NCBI RefSeq assembly: GCF_024648885.1
Contig: NZ_JANBBF010000008.1
Location: 434,001-498,000 of the forward strand
Direction of reading: 5' to 3'
Length of the DNA stretch: 64,000 bases
Origin: Prauserella salsuginis
Lineage (GTDB): Bacteria; Actinomycetota; Actinomycetes; Mycobacteriales; Pseudonocardiaceae
This document shows positions 17,401-25,354 of the stretch, piece after piece. Made by a program: the position numbers and the translations under genes. Each line of letters opens with the position of its first letter. Position 1 is the first letter of the stretch. Under the pieces are notes generated by a model. That model was not told the DNA's origin, did not search any database, and saw only the letters and a program-made list of their open reading frames with translations.

Positions 17401-18520
17401 GCGCCCGGTCCGCCACGTCGAGCGCCGCGGTGCGCAGCACGTTCAGCGAACGCAGCAGCTGCCGCGTGATCACGAACACGACGACCGCGGCCAGGGCCAG
17501 TGCCAGGACGAACAGCACGGCCAGCCAGACCACCGCCGCGTGCGCACCGCTCGCGGCGTCGTCGGCGCCGGTCATGACCTCGTCGCCCAGCTGGCCCGCG
17601 AACTGCCCCGTCGAGGCGAACACGCCACCGGAGACGTCCTGCCACTGGCCCGCCGGGATCTCGTCGAACGCGGCGTCGGCGCCCTGCCCGGCGAGGAGTC
17701 CGCGCATGATCTGTTCGCGGTTGTCGAACGCCTCGCCGCGCACGGCCTCGTTGAAGGCGTTGCGCTGCTCGACGGTGGCCGCGCTGCCGAACTCGGTCAA
17801 CCGGTCGTCCAGCCGCACCGCCGAGGTCCGGAGCTGGTCGAACTCGCTCGGGGCGAGTCCCCCGCGGTCGATGCCGTGCGACACCAGCACCTGCTGGATC
17901 GACACCTCCTCACGGGCGACCAGGACATCGTGCAACGCGGTGGGAGTGCCACCCACGGCACGGTCGCCCATACCCGACACCGCTGCGACGTCGACCGCGA
18001 GCAGCGAGGACGTGATGACCGAGTAGGACTGTGCCGCCTGGATCGCGCCGAGCTGGCCGGTGCGGACCCGTTCCCGCAGCGACGAGAGGCGGTCGAGCTG
18101 CTCGTTCAGGTCGGCGCGCGGCTCGGTGAGCGCGTCGAGCTCGGCCCCCTCCGTGCCGAGCGCGGCCCGCACCGGACCCACCGCGCGGTCCACCTCGTCG
18201 CGGAGTTCGGTCAGCTGCGCCGAATCGGCACCGTTGCCCTGGGTGAGCGCGGCCGCGGTGGCGGTGCGCTCCCGCTGCAGGGCGTCGAGCAGCGTGCGGG
18301 ATGCGGAGTTGAGCTCCGCCAGCTCCGCCACCCGGTCGTACCGGTCCGCTCGGTCGAGCTGGGCCGCGAGCGTCAGTCCGCCCAGCACCAGCGCGATGAC
18401 GATGGGAATCACCGTGACGGCTCCGAGCTTGGCTGGCAGTTTCCAGTCCCGCCAGCGCGCCAGAGCCTTCCACGGGGACGGCTTCGGGGCGCCCTCTCCG
18501 AGAAGCTGCCCCACGGGCAC
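14438..18520 (-). CDS. cvnA: Conservon sensor histidine kinase-like protein CvnA with long disordered tail
   Basis: 1360 residues from GTG 18520, supported by AGGAGA seven bases upstream. A short cytoplasmic start is followed by a membrane helix (LGAVTVIPIVIALVLGGLTLA, about 34-54), an extracellular nitrate/nitrite-sensor-type helical domain (about 60-325), a second membrane helix (VVWLAVLFVLALALAAVVVFVI), HAMP, and a dimerisation region (RRSQSLVQRQLQLIERLERDEEDADQLATLFQLDHLATRMRRN). The HATPase domain has NATAFSAPETRV and DRGIGMNEAELEEAN. The last 600 or so residues are Ala/Gly/Ser/Thr-rich and contain duplicated modules (AGLPQRQRGRKLMPGSAS and RLSSFQQGVSRGRRRK recur near the C-terminus). 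Upstream in-frame starts up to 19018 add non-coding-looking sequence. Signal is unknown. Confidence 0.9.
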   Translation of the reverse strand: MPVGQLLGEGAPKPSPWKALARWRDWKLPAKLGAVTVIPIVIALVLGGLTLAAQLDRADRYDRVAELAELNSASRTLLDALQRERTATAAALTQGNGADSAQLTELRDEVDRAVGPVRAALGTEGAELDALTEPRADLNEQLDRLSSLRERVRTGQLGAIQAAQSYSVITSSLLAVDVAAVSGMGDRAVGGTPTALHDVLVAREEVSIQQVLVSHGIDRGGLAPSEFDQLRTSAVRLDDRLTEFGSAATVEQRNAFNEAVRGEAFDNREQIMRGLLAGQGADAAFDEIPAGQWQDVSGGVFASTGQFAGQLGDEVMTGADDAASGAHAAVVWLAVLFVLALALAAVVVFVITRQLLRSLNVLRTAALDVADRALPEAVRSIQDGQSQNPVVRPVPVSTDDEIGQVARAFDAVHNQALRLAVEQAGMRAGFAGVFVNLSRRSQSLVQRQLQLIERLERDEEDADQLATLFQLDHLATRMRRNNENLMVLSGDEPGRRSGRPVSATDVLRAAVSEIEQYQRVVVNTPPSARIVGYAAGDLVRLVAELLDNATAFSAPETRVTLSSRLLDDGALQVDITDRGIGMNEAELEEANGRLRDVGPVDIATSRRMGLFVVGRLAERHGFRIALQGGADSTGVTAVVTVPSEVVIVEQQAPTEVLAQTAPGDTARPAGTRGSATGAVTGRGPTAANGTAANGTAANGTAATGNGGAAGTSSGLPQRRAAGSALPASFAPLTQGGDAPSETEVSGTALFSPVTGAEQQGGDTDRPASGNDDAAGSGPGNGGDRNGRSTADEGGLPIPQQGGPADEPRSGSQHDAEDQDHESGSESSSDGTGSGTRNGAKPNLPRRKPGASRTSHDGSSRSGGSAGTGAAAGSDGTSDAAAEPDDADRNGAAAPSSGLGGSALFAAPDTEVTDWWNAATSAKQPPAPEPKPKQKDGSEGTPIFNDMLSAWFRSTSDGHEDQGWGTSTDPRRRSAADEPAGYTSAGLPQRQRGRKLMPGSASDADSGAVNGVSHEAPKPPRDASGVRSRLSSFQQGVSRGRRRKDPEDQADATTASDAPVNGVAAAADRAAADSQSTAPDATAPETAAQETAAQETAGHGTATPASANASENATAQDSASQDSASQDAASPTPKSRESGSAAPGGRGPQPRRSGADAPTTAAGLPQRRRKPRPASATTPQPQANPAADGTSPVNGVRAEATQADASAATAEPATAGATAEDDAASAAGAEATTTEAVTTEAATTEAATTEAGTREAADTEGSPAATSDWTFAADERWRTVESASDAAPTGYTPAGLPRRQRGQQLMPGSATSTGPAGSRPRRERDPADVQGRLSSFQQGIRRGRHRTAQASDSSEQKVEGE
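14755..14840. repeat. 15-bp repeats in the cvnA tail (TTEAA units)
   Basis: Degenerate copies of a 15-base unit (GCCGCTTCCGTGGTC on the plus strand) encode successive TTEAV/TTEAA/TTEAG pentapeptides in the CvnA C-terminal tail. In-frame unit length allows variation in copy number. Confidence 0.8.
16425..16469. repeat. 15-bp tandem repeat in cvnA (NGTAA units)
   Basis: Two exact copies and one diverged copy of CCGTTCGCAGCCGTG, encoding NGTAA repeats at the start of the disordered tail just after the HATPase domain. Confidence 0.85.
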
Positions 18521-19686
18521 TCGGCCTTCTCCTGCAACGGTCACGTACGTGACTCCCTCTCCGGCTCGCTCACGGCCACGACGATCTCCGGCCCGGTACG
18601 GCGCGGGGCGGCCCTGTCCGGGAGTCCGGCAGGGCACGCCGGCCCGGACGGACCGGCCGGGACCCGGCCTGTGCACCGCGCGCTGTACCGCATGTCTGGT
18701 CGTTCCTCCGTATCCGGCTTCTCCGGGACGGGCGCCGGATACGCCCGGCCTCGTGCCGGACACCGCCGCCGTGACGCCGCAGGCCCGAAGACCGCGGACG
18801 CCACCGACGCTGTCGCCACCCGGCCCGTCGGCCCGGTCGCCGCTGTCGCTTCCGTCCGCCCCGGCCGTGCCGTCCTCCCCACAGACACCGGCCGGCGAGT
18901 TGCGATCTGCAGGTTGAATCCACAGATCCGTGCCGTGGCACTCAATTCGCTTGGCCGGGGCGTCAGAAATCGTACAGCCAATCGGGTTGCCACCAAATGA
19001 TCTCGACAGCCACAGCATGACCAGCGGAAATCGTCATTCACCCGACTCGGCGGCACTCGGTTTCCACTTTCCGGGAACACGGCGTGGGAATTTGGTTACT
19101 GAAGTCGCAGCAGCTTCCTGGTCAAGTTTCACCCACATGGATCAGACCTCAGCCTTGAACGCCTCCAGCAGTCCACCTCCACCGGGGCGGCGATTACGCA
19201 GCGAGTTCAAAGAGTCCCCGATCTTGTGGTGTATCCCGGATGCACCTACCCGGCCGGTGTCCCTCGAACCGGTGGTCCAGTCCTCTACCCCGCCGAAGGG
19301 ACGCCGGCCGACTCACCCGTCCGCAGACCCCGTCCTCCGCCGCCTCCCCGCGCCGGTCGGCGGCATATCAGCGGCCTGATCACTACACCGTGCAACAGAA
19401 CTCTCCTGTCAACCCTGGTTCCTGTCACCCGATTCAGCGACTTTCGCGACTCCCCTGAAAACGGAGAGCACAATTGCTGTGGTTCTACATCATCGGCCGC
19501 AATGCGGACAGAAATGACAGGGTGGCCATACCGTCCACCCACGGAATTCACGACACGCAACAGTTCCACGCGTGGCCTACACGGTTGGTGAATGGACGCC
19601 GCTCGGACCGGTGATCAAGTTGCACGCCGCACACTCACCCGGCCCAGGACCGGGCGCCGAGGTCAGGACCTGCGAACCTCACCCAC
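18521..19686. other. Non-coding gap between divergent cvnA and the polyamine operon
   Basis: About 1.17 kb without a convincing gene. Open frames here have poor codon bias and no recognisable protein. The part from roughly 18.9 to 19.6 kb is visibly less GC-rich than the surrounding genes, as expected for promoters, and it must hold the divergent promoters of cvnA and of the gene at 19687. I found no strong inverted repeat, tRNA or riboswitch in it. Confidence 0.6.
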
Positions 19687-20874
19687 GTGAACCACCGTGA
19701 CCACACCCCGACACCGCCTCCGGCGTTACGACGGTTCCTGGCCGAGCACAACCCGCCGACCCCGTGCCTCGTCGTGGACACCGACACCGTCGTGGCCCGG
19801 TACCGGGCACTCGTGGCGGCATTCCCGCAGGCCCGCATCCAGTACGCCGTCAAGGCCAATCCCGCCCACGAGGTCCTGCAGGGGTTGGCCGAGGAGGGCG
19901 CCTGGTTCGACGTCGCCAGCCCCGCCGAGATCGACCTGTGCCTGGCCGCGGGATCCGAAGGCCACACACTGTCCTACGGCAACACCATCAAGAAGCCGGC
20001 CGACATCGCCCACGCCCACGCCGCCGGCGTGGCGGAGTACACCTGCGAGGCCGGCAGCGATCTCCACGCCATCGCCGCTCACGCCCCCGGGGCGCAGGTC
20101 TCGGTGCGGCTCCTCGTGGACCCGCCGGACTCGGCGACGCCGTTCGGCCGCAAGTTCGGCTGCAGCCCCGCGCTCGCCACGGACCTGCTCGTCGAGGCGG
20201 CAGAGCTGGGTCTGGACCCGGTGGGCGTCAGCATCCACGTCGGCTCACAGCAACAGGACCCGGACGCGTGGGACGGCGCGATCGCGTCGGCCGCCTCCGT
20301 GTTCACCGAAACGGCAGCACGCGGCGTGCAGCTGCGCAGGCTCAACATCGGCGGAGGCCTGGCCACGAGCTACCGACGGCCCGCGCCGGACCCGGCCGAC
20401 TACGCCGCCGCGATCGGCCGGTCCCTGCGCACGCATCTCCCCGACGGGGAACCGGAACTGGTCGTCGAACCCGGGCGCGCGATCGTCGCCGAGGCCGGGC
20501 TGATCCGCGCCGAGGTGGTCCTGGTGAGCCGCAAGGACCCGCACGACGACCACCGCTGGGTGTACCTCGACATCGGCCGCTACAACGGGCTCGCCGAAAC
20601 CGAGAACGAGGCGATCACCTACCCCGTCGAACCCGTCGACCCCCGCGGCGGTCCCGACGGTCCGGTGATCCTGGCCGGCCCGACGTGTGACGGCGACGAC
20701 GTGCTGTATCAGCGGACGCGGTACCGGTTACCCGAGTCCTTGCGCGCCGGGGACCGGATCGACATCCTTGCCGCCGGCGCGTACACGGCGAGTTACTCGT
20801 CGGTGGCGTTCAACGGCATTCCGCCACTCCGTACCTACTGCATCCGCGAAGGGAGGCCAACCGGTGCCGACTGA
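19687..20874 (+). CDS. Ornithine/lysine decarboxylase-like PLP enzyme (fold III)
   Basis: 395 residues of the Orn/DAP/Arg decarboxylase group 2. The PLP lysine is Lys56 (IQYAVKANPAHEVL). HVGSQQQDP supplies the ring-stacking His, NIGGGLATSY the phosphate loop, ELVVEPGRAIV the E-P-G-R motif, and GPTCDGDDVLY the catalytic Cys of the PTCDxxD motif. This last motif points to an ornithine or lysine decarboxylase rather than diaminopimelate decarboxylase. The GTG at 19687 begins MNHRDHTPTP. The next two genes encode AdoMet decarboxylase and an aminopropyltransferase, so ornithine to putrescine (or lysine to cadaverine) is the expected reaction. The 3' end overlaps speD by 11 bp. Substrate preference between ornithine and lysine cannot be read from sequence. 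Confidence 0.85.
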   Translation: MNHRDHTPTPPPALRRFLAEHNPPTPCLVVDTDTVVARYRALVAAFPQARIQYAVKANPAHEVLQGLAEEGAWFDVASPAEIDLCLAAGSEGHTLSYGNTIKKPADIAHAHAAGVAEYTCEAGSDLHAIAAHAPGAQVSVRLLVDPPDSATPFGRKFGCSPALATDLLVEAAELGLDPVGVSIHVGSQQQDPDAWDGAIASAASVFTETAARGVQLRRLNIGGGLATSYRRPAPDPADYAAAIGRSLRTHLPDGEPELVVEPGRAIVAEAGLIRAEVVLVSRKDPHDDHRWVYLDIGRYNGLAETENEAITYPVEPVDPRGGPDGPVILAGPTCDGDDVLYQRTRYRLPESLRAGDRIDILAAGAYTASYSSVAFNGIPPLRTYCIREGRPTGAD

Positions 20875-21262
20875 CCGCAGCGACGTCGGTGCGTTCTCGG
20901 GAACGCACGTTCTCGCCGAGCTCGACGGTGTCGACCCACGGTTGCTCGACGACGAGCCGTTTCTGCGCGCCGCGCTGGCGCGCACGCTCACCGAGGCCGG
21001 CGCGACGGTCTGTGACGTCATCGCCCATCGGTTCCAGCCACAGGGGGTGACCGTGCTGGCGATGCTCGCCGAGTCCCACGCGTCGGTGCATACGTACCCG
21101 GAGATCGGGGCGGCGTTCGTGGACGTGTTCACGTGCGGTGACCGCGCCGACCCCGCTCATGCCGTCCAGCTGCTCGGCGACGCCCTGAGCAGCGGGCCGG
21201 TGACCATGTCCACCGTCCGGCGCGGCCACCCCGCCCGGCAGACGACCATGACAGGAGGGTGA
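20864..21262 (+). CDS. speD: S-adenosylmethionine decarboxylase proenzyme (SpeD, class 1B)
   Basis: 132 residues from GTG 20864, with GGGAGG seven bases upstream. The self-processing site is in LAESHASVHTYPE: Ser71 should become the pyruvoyl group, cleaving the chain into beta (1-70) and alpha (71-132). The downstream FVDVFTCGD keeps the conserved Cys of the family. The product is decarboxylated AdoMet, the aminopropyl donor. The length matches the short prokaryotic form. It overlaps the decarboxylase gene and is followed three bases later by the synthase. Confidence 0.9.
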   Translation: MPTDRSDVGAFSGTHVLAELDGVDPRLLDDEPFLRAALARTLTEAGATVCDVIAHRFQPQGVTVLAMLAESHASVHTYPEIGAAFVDVFTCGDRADPAHAVQLLGDALSSGPVTMSTVRRGHPARQTTMTGG

Positions 21263-21265
21263 GGC

Positions 21266-22186
21266 GTGTCCCCCACCAGCACCGGATCCGCCACCGCGAC
21301 CGAGATCGTCGAACCGCTCGCCGACGGCATGACCCGTACCTGGCGGGTCGACGAGGTGGTGGTCGACACGACGACCGAGTTCCAGCACGTCGTGATCGGC
21401 CGCACCGCCCACGGCCTCACCCTGTTCTGCGACGGCGAGCGGCAGAGCACCGACGCCACCCAGCTCGTCTACCACGAGGCGCTGACCGTGCCGCCGCTGC
21501 TGCTGGCCGACCAGGTGCGTTCCGTGTTGATCATCGGTTCGAGCGAAGGTGTCGCGAGTGCGATGGCCCTCGCGCACGGGGCGGCACGGGTGGACCACGT
21601 CGACATCGACGCCGAGACGGTCCGCCTGTGCGCCCGGCACCTGCCCTACGGCTACACCGAGGCCGAGCTGGCCGCCGCCGAGTCGCACGACGGACCGGTG
21701 CGGATGCACTACCGCGACGGCTTCGACTTCCTGGCCTCGGCCGAGTCCGCGGGCACCCGCTACGACGTCGTGCTGATCGACCTACCTGACGAGAGCGAAG
21801 ATCCCGAGGCTCAGCACAACCGCCTCTACGAGGCCGATTTCCTGCGGCGATGCGCCGGCCTGCTCGCCCCCGGCGGCGTGGTGACCTGCCAGGGCGGCTG
21901 TCCCACGATGTGGCGCAACCGCACGCTCGTCGCCGCATGGCGGCGATTCACCGAGCTGTTCGACACCGCCGTCTACTACGGCTCCGACGAACACGAGTGG
22001 GCGTTCCTGTCGGGCAGGCACGACCGGATCGGCGACCCGGTGGCCACGATGCAGGACCGGCTCGCGGCCGTCACCGCGGGCGGCGAGGGCTACCGACCCG
22101 AGTCGATCGACGCCGAGGCATTGCGGGCGGGCACCGTGCCCCCGCATGCGGTGCGGACGTCGGTCAGAGCTTCTTCCCCGCGGTGA
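21266..22186 (+). CDS. speE: Spermidine synthase-like aminopropyltransferase (SpeE)
   Basis: 306 residues, GTG 21266 with AGGAGGG upstream. A short N-terminal beta domain (RVDEVVVDTTTEFQHVVIGRTAHGLTLFCDGERQSTDATQLVYHEALTVP) precedes a Rossmann methyltransferase-like domain. The dcAdoMet-binding glycine loop reads IIGSSEGVASAMA rather than the usual GGGxGG, and the acidic loop is IDLPDESED rather than the usual D-x-x-D-P. HVDIDAETVRLCARHLP supplies the ribose-binding acid. Position after speD makes it the expected aminopropyltransferase. The altered loops may mean a different amine acceptor. Its last 23 bp overlap the convergent DUF3817 gene. Confidence 0.8.
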   Translation: MSPTSTGSATATEIVEPLADGMTRTWRVDEVVVDTTTEFQHVVIGRTAHGLTLFCDGERQSTDATQLVYHEALTVPPLLLADQVRSVLIIGSSEGVASAMALAHGAARVDHVDIDAETVRLCARHLPYGYTEAELAAAESHDGPVRMHYRDGFDFLASAESAGTRYDVVLIDLPDESEDPEAQHNRLYEADFLRRCAGLLAPGGVVTCQGGCPTMWRNRTLVAAWRRFTELFDTAVYYGSDEHEWAFLSGRHDRIGDPVATMQDRLAAVTAGGEGYRPESIDAEALRAGTVPPHAVRTSVRASSPR

Positions 22187-22544
22187 CCCGCTGGTGGACC
22201 TTGCGCTCGACCCAGAACGACAGCAGCGGCACGCATCCGGCAAGCAGTACGCCGATCGTGCCCTTCACCGACCAACGGGCCTTGAGCGCGAGGTCCACCG
22301 CCAGCACCAGGTAGATCATGTAGACGACGCCGTGGATCGGCGAGTACACCGCCGACGGGCCCGCGTTGTCGAAGCCGTAGCGGATCACCATCACGACCAC
22401 CAGCCCGAGCAGCCCGATACCGGTGGCGAAGGCGGCGACGCGGAACCGGGCCAGTGGCCCGCGCAACGGTCCCGGGGCCTGGCCGCCCGTGGCGGTCGTG
22501 GCCGCGGTGTTCCCGCCGTCGGCGTCGCGGTCGGTCGTCACCAT
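22164..22544 (-). CDS. DUF3817 integral membrane protein
   Basis: 126 residues: a Thr/Gly-rich N-terminus, then three predicted membrane helices around AAFATGIGLLGLVVVMVIRYG, AVYSPIHGVVYMIYLVLAVDLAL and TIGVLLAGCVPLLSFWVERKV. The YSPIHGVVYMIYLVLAVDL and PLLSFWVERKV stretches are typical of the actinobacterial DUF3817 family (Rv1342c type). Function unknown. It follows the next upstream gene by four bases, so the two are probably co-transcribed. Confidence 0.85.
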   Translation of the reverse strand: MVTTDRDADGGNTAATTATGGQAPGPLRGPLARFRVAAFATGIGLLGLVVVMVIRYGFDNAGPSAVYSPIHGVVYMIYLVLAVDLALKARWSVKGTIGVLLAGCVPLLSFWVERKVHQRVTAGKKL

Positions 22545-22548
22545 GTCG

Positions 22549-22995
22549 TCACTTCACCTCTTGGTCACGTGCGTTGAGCTCGGCCAGGTACCGGTTGTAC
22601 GCGGCGAGTTCGGCGTCGGCGGGGTCTTCCCGGTCGCTTCCGTCACTGTCGGACCTGCGCCACTTCGGGGCGGGGCGCCGGGCGGGTTCGCGGGAATCGG
22701 CCACCGGGGCGGACGGATCACCGTTCTGAGCCGTGGCGTGGCCGTGCTCGGCGCCGGATCCGTCGGTGGCCTCGTCGGCCCTGCGGCGGCTCAGTACCCG
22801 CCACCGCCAGACCATGAACGCGGGAAACAGCCCGAACAGCGGCCACTGCAGGACGTAGCCGAGGTTCTGGAACGTTCCGCCTGCCGAGGAGAATCGGTCC
22901 CACTGCCACCAGGCCAGTCCGAAGCACACCACCATGGCCGCGACACACAGCAGCGTGATGCCCACGGCACGGCAGGTGACGGAGCGGGGATTCAC
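22549..22995 (-). CDS. Small membrane protein resembling LprD (Rv1343c type)
   Basis: 148 residues from GTG 22995 (VNPRSVTCRAVGITLL). Two membrane helices: VGITLLCVAAMVVCFGLAWW and VLQWPLFGLFPAFMVWRW, the latter within the conserved block TFQNLGYVLQWPLFGLFPAF. An acidic cytoplasmic tail ends AELAAYNRYLAELNARDQ. From memory this block matches the Rv1343c/LprD group, which also neighbours a DUF3817 gene. The lipoprotein cysteine is not obvious here. Upstream in-frame codons to 23040 are Gly/Arg-rich and lack a ribosome site. Function unknown. Confidence 0.7.
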   Translation of the reverse strand: MNPRSVTCRAVGITLLCVAAMVVCFGLAWWQWDRFSSAGGTFQNLGYVLQWPLFGLFPAFMVWRWRVLSRRRADEATDGSGAEHGHATAQNGDPSAPVADSREPARRPAPKWRRSDSDGSDREDPADAELAAYNRYLAELNARDQEVK

Positions 22996-23091
22996 GTCTC
23001 CGACGCTAGCACTCCCACCGCCGCGACCGCGGTCACACACCCCCGGGCCACGGAGGTCGGGCCCGCACCACGGGTGGCCCGGCGGGACCGC

Positions 23092-23925
23092 TCAGCCTCG
23101 CGAGCCCGCGGCCTGCGCCGCGTAGCCGTCGGCGAGACCGAAGACCTTCTGCGCGTACTCGACGGAGTTGTTGTAGGACATGATCCCGGCCCACCAGCCG
23201 TCGGCTCCGGACATGTCCCGGCCGCCGGCGCACAGGTAGCGCGCCGCGGTGACGGCGGCGTCGTCGATCTGCTGCGGATCGGCCCGGCCGTCGCCGTTGC
23301 CGTCACTGGCGTAGCGCACCCAGGTACTCGGGATGAACTGCATGGGCCCGACGGCCCGGTCGTGCCGGCGATCGCCGTCGAGTCGGCCGCCGTCGGTGTC
23401 GGTGATGCTGCGGACACCGGGGGTTCCGTTGAGGGGCACACCGATGATCGGGCCCGAGGGCCTGCCGTCCTGCTGGAGTGTGACGCCGCCGTAACGGCCG
23501 TGGTCGGATTCGACACGGCCGATGCCGGCCAGCGTGGCCCAGGAGACGCGGCACTCCGGCTCGTGCTCGCGCATCGCGAGCTCCGCGTAGCCGTAGGCCC
23601 GCAGCGCGCGGGCCGGCACACCGGTGGCCGCCGCGGTGTGTTCGGCCCAGGCGTCGAGTGAATCGGCGGAACGTTCCCGGCCACCGCCACTGCTGGCACC
23701 CGGGTCCGAACGCGGTTCCGGCGCCACCGACGCCTGCTCGGCGGGAGCAGCCGAGCCGGGCGTCACACGTGCCGGTTCGATGTCGCGCGCGGGCACGTCG
23801 GTCGTCGTCGGGCTCGCCTCCGGCGTCGCCGCGCCGGCCGCCAGCCAGACGCCACCCGCACCGAGGGCGAGCACGAGCAGAACGATTCCCAGTCGCGCCG
23901 CCACGGGCCTCAGTCCCGGCATCAT
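23092..23925 (-). CDS. Secreted lytic transglycosylase (SLT/lysozyme-like)
   Basis: 277 residues from ATG 23925. An N-terminal signal anchor (PVAARLGIVLLVLALGAGGVWLAAGAA) is followed by a Pro/Ser/Thr-rich linker and then a lysozyme-like catalytic domain: WATLAGIGRVESDHGRYGG supplies the catalytic Glu, DRAVGPMQFIPSTWVRYASDGNGDG the GPMQF motif, and IDDAAVTAARYLCAGGRDM the C-terminal helix. It cleaves peptidoglycan glycan strands outside the membrane. The DGNGDGRAD segment looks like a calcium-binding loop, common in this actinobacterial subgroup. A GTG at 23970 is an alternative start with GGAAAGG upstream. See the leader feature for the unusual 5' region. Confidence 0.85.
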   Translation of the reverse strand: MMPGLRPVAARLGIVLLVLALGAGGVWLAAGAATPEASPTTTDVPARDIEPARVTPGSAAPAEQASVAPEPRSDPGASSGGGRERSADSLDAWAEHTAAATGVPARALRAYGYAELAMREHEPECRVSWATLAGIGRVESDHGRYGGVTLQQDGRPSGPIIGVPLNGTPGVRSITDTDGGRLDGDRRHDRAVGPMQFIPSTWVRYASDGNGDGRADPQQIDDAAVTAARYLCAGGRDMSGADGWWAGIMSYNNSVEYAQKVFGLADGYAAQAAGSRG

Positions 23926-23970
23926 GCCGCCACGGTGCTGCCCACCGTCCCCGGTTCCCGCTGTGCGCAC

Positions 23971-24035
23971 CGCCTGGCCTTTCCGTGCACCGATTCACCC
24001 GTGGGGCTAACGAACGGAGGCACCGTAACGTTACG
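23971..24035 (-). promoter_or_regulatory. Conserved-looking leader of the lytic transglycosylase; possible RNA switch
   Basis: On the coding strand this leader starts with the 12-bp palindrome CGTAACGTTACG (24024-24035) and continues through GTTAGCCCC and ACGGGTGAATCGG. GGGTGAATC is a string found in ydaO-type c-di-AMP riboswitches, which often precede cell-wall hydrolase genes in actinobacteria. The full aptamer is not apparent and the region is short, so this is only a suggestion. The rest of the gap (24036-24326) is GC-rich with no gene recognised. Confidence 0.3.
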
Positions 24036-24326
24036 CCCGTCCGGTGACGGGGACGGCACGCCGAACGGATCGTCACGCGCGATCGGCCGTCACGGCGGGC
24101 CGGCCCGCACCGGGACGACTCCCGCCGCACCGTGCACGCCGAACGGCTCCGTAGGACACCGCACGCCGCACCGCGCACGCCGGGCAGCGCCGCAGCGTCC
24201 GTCCGTACACGTGCCGGCGGCTTCCGCAGGCCCGGACACGTGCGACGGCGCCGTTGCCCGCCTCCACCGGTGCCCGCCTGCATCATGGCCCGGCGGCCCG
24301 GCGCCCGGTGGCGCCGGCGGGCGCTC

Positions 24327-24830
24327 TCAGCTCGCGGCGTCGCGGCGCTGCCGCGCCAAGCGGGCCACGCACCAGGCTGGCGCGCTGCCCCTGCGCAGGT
24401 GTTCGAGGACCGTGAGAGGACCGAGCCACTTGGCGAGATCGTCCGGGGTCAGCCCGGCCGCGCGGTAGTCGAGCGCCCGCTGGTCGAGCGGGCTGATGCC
24501 GGCATCCCACCACGCCTCGGCCTCGCGCACGTCACCGAGCATCTGCCACCACCCCGCGGCGGCGACGAGAAGCTCGTCGGGCGCCTCGGGCAACCGCTGC
24601 CGCATGGCGTCCAGATAGGTGGTGTCGGCGCTGTCGAGAGCGGCCCACGCACCGGCACCCGCCGCACCCCGCTGCCCCGGAATCCCGGGGGCCTGCTGGG
24701 CCGCCTGTGCCGTCCGCGGGGCCTCGGCGAGCCAGGACGTGGCGATGCGGTGCGCCTCGACCTCCTCGGCGCTCTGTTCACGCTCAGAGGTCCACTGCTG
24801 GATGACCGCGTCAACGCCGGGATCGTGCAT
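24327..24830 (-). CDS. Hypothetical protein, conserved in actinomycetes
   Basis: 167 residues from ATG 24830, which has an excellent ribosome site (AAGGAGG, five bases upstream). Mostly helical and soluble: DPGVDAVIQQWTSEREQSAEEVEAHRIATSWLAEAP, then DTTYLDAMRQRLPEAPDELLVAAAGWWQMLGDVREAEAWWDAGI and LTPDDLAKWLGPLTVLEHLRRG. The last third resembles a short helical tail of the form found in several actinobacterial proteins that control aggregation or replication, but I do not recognise the family. No signal peptide or membrane segment. Confidence 0.65.
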   Translation of the reverse strand: MHDPGVDAVIQQWTSEREQSAEEVEAHRIATSWLAEAPRTAQAAQQAPGIPGQRGAAGAGAWAALDSADTTYLDAMRQRLPEAPDELLVAAAGWWQMLGDVREAEAWWDAGISPLDQRALDYRAAGLTPDDLAKWLGPLTVLEHLRRGSAPAWCVARLARQRRDAAS

Positions 24831-25186
24831 CCCTGCCTCCTTCTGCAACGCACATCGGAGTCGCTTGCGGAAAGACCGAGAACAACGTGCTCACCAGAGC
24901 AACGCTGTTCGAACTGCCGCCGGGCAATCGTCGAATCGGCCCGATCACGCAATGTGAGCACCGTAGGAGAGCGACTCGGCTCCACGCCAGACCCTCTCGG
25001 CGACAGATTCGGTGACCTGCGCTTTAGGCCTCGGAATCCACCCGGATGGTCCAGTCCGCCGCCCGAAAACGCCCTGGATATACGCTGTGTGATCGCATTC
25101 TTCAGGTGGTCACGACGTTTTGCCGGTGCCGGGTTTCGAGCACCGGACGACGAACTGTCCATGATGTGGATACTGCGGCGTAACCG
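24831..25186. other. Intergenic gap upstream of the 24327-24830 gene
   Basis: 356 bp containing the promoter region of the hypothetical gene on the minus strand and the downstream side of the small membrane protein gene. It is somewhat richer in A/T than the genes around it. No repeat, hairpin terminator or small gene could be supported. Confidence 0.5.
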
Positions 25187-25354
25187 TCAGGAAAAGAGGC
25201 GCTCCACAAAGGTCACGAGAGCCTGGGCACCGTCTCCCAGCCAGCCCAGGGCGGTCTGCACGGCGTCGGCCGACTCGGTGGGTTTGCTGATCAACAGGAA
25301 CAGGACGAGAGCGACGACGCCGAAGATGAGGAATTTCTTGAGTCCCGGTGACAT
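25187..25354 (-). CDS. Small single-pass membrane protein (55 aa)
   Basis: 55 residues from ATG 25354. One membrane helix (FLIFGVVALVLFLLIS, about 8-23) is followed by SKPTESADAVQTALGWLGDGAQALVTFVERLFS, an amphipathic helix. Short proteins of this layout occur widely in actinomycetes without known function. The frame extends upstream to 25522, but the extra sequence is Pro/Arg-rich and the conserved part starts MSPGLKKFLIF. A GGAG lies very close to the ATG. Confidence 0.6.
   Translation of the reverse strand: MSPGLKKFLIFGVVALVLFLLISKPTESADAVQTALGWLGDGAQALVTFVERLFS

Noticed and set aside
18541-19080. Possible 179-codon gene upstream of cvnA
   Set aside because: No ribosome site, no conserved motif, and poor codon bias; treated as non-coding.
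19180-19300. Possible tRNA because of a GTTCAAAG-like string
   Set aside because: No cloverleaf arms can be formed around it.
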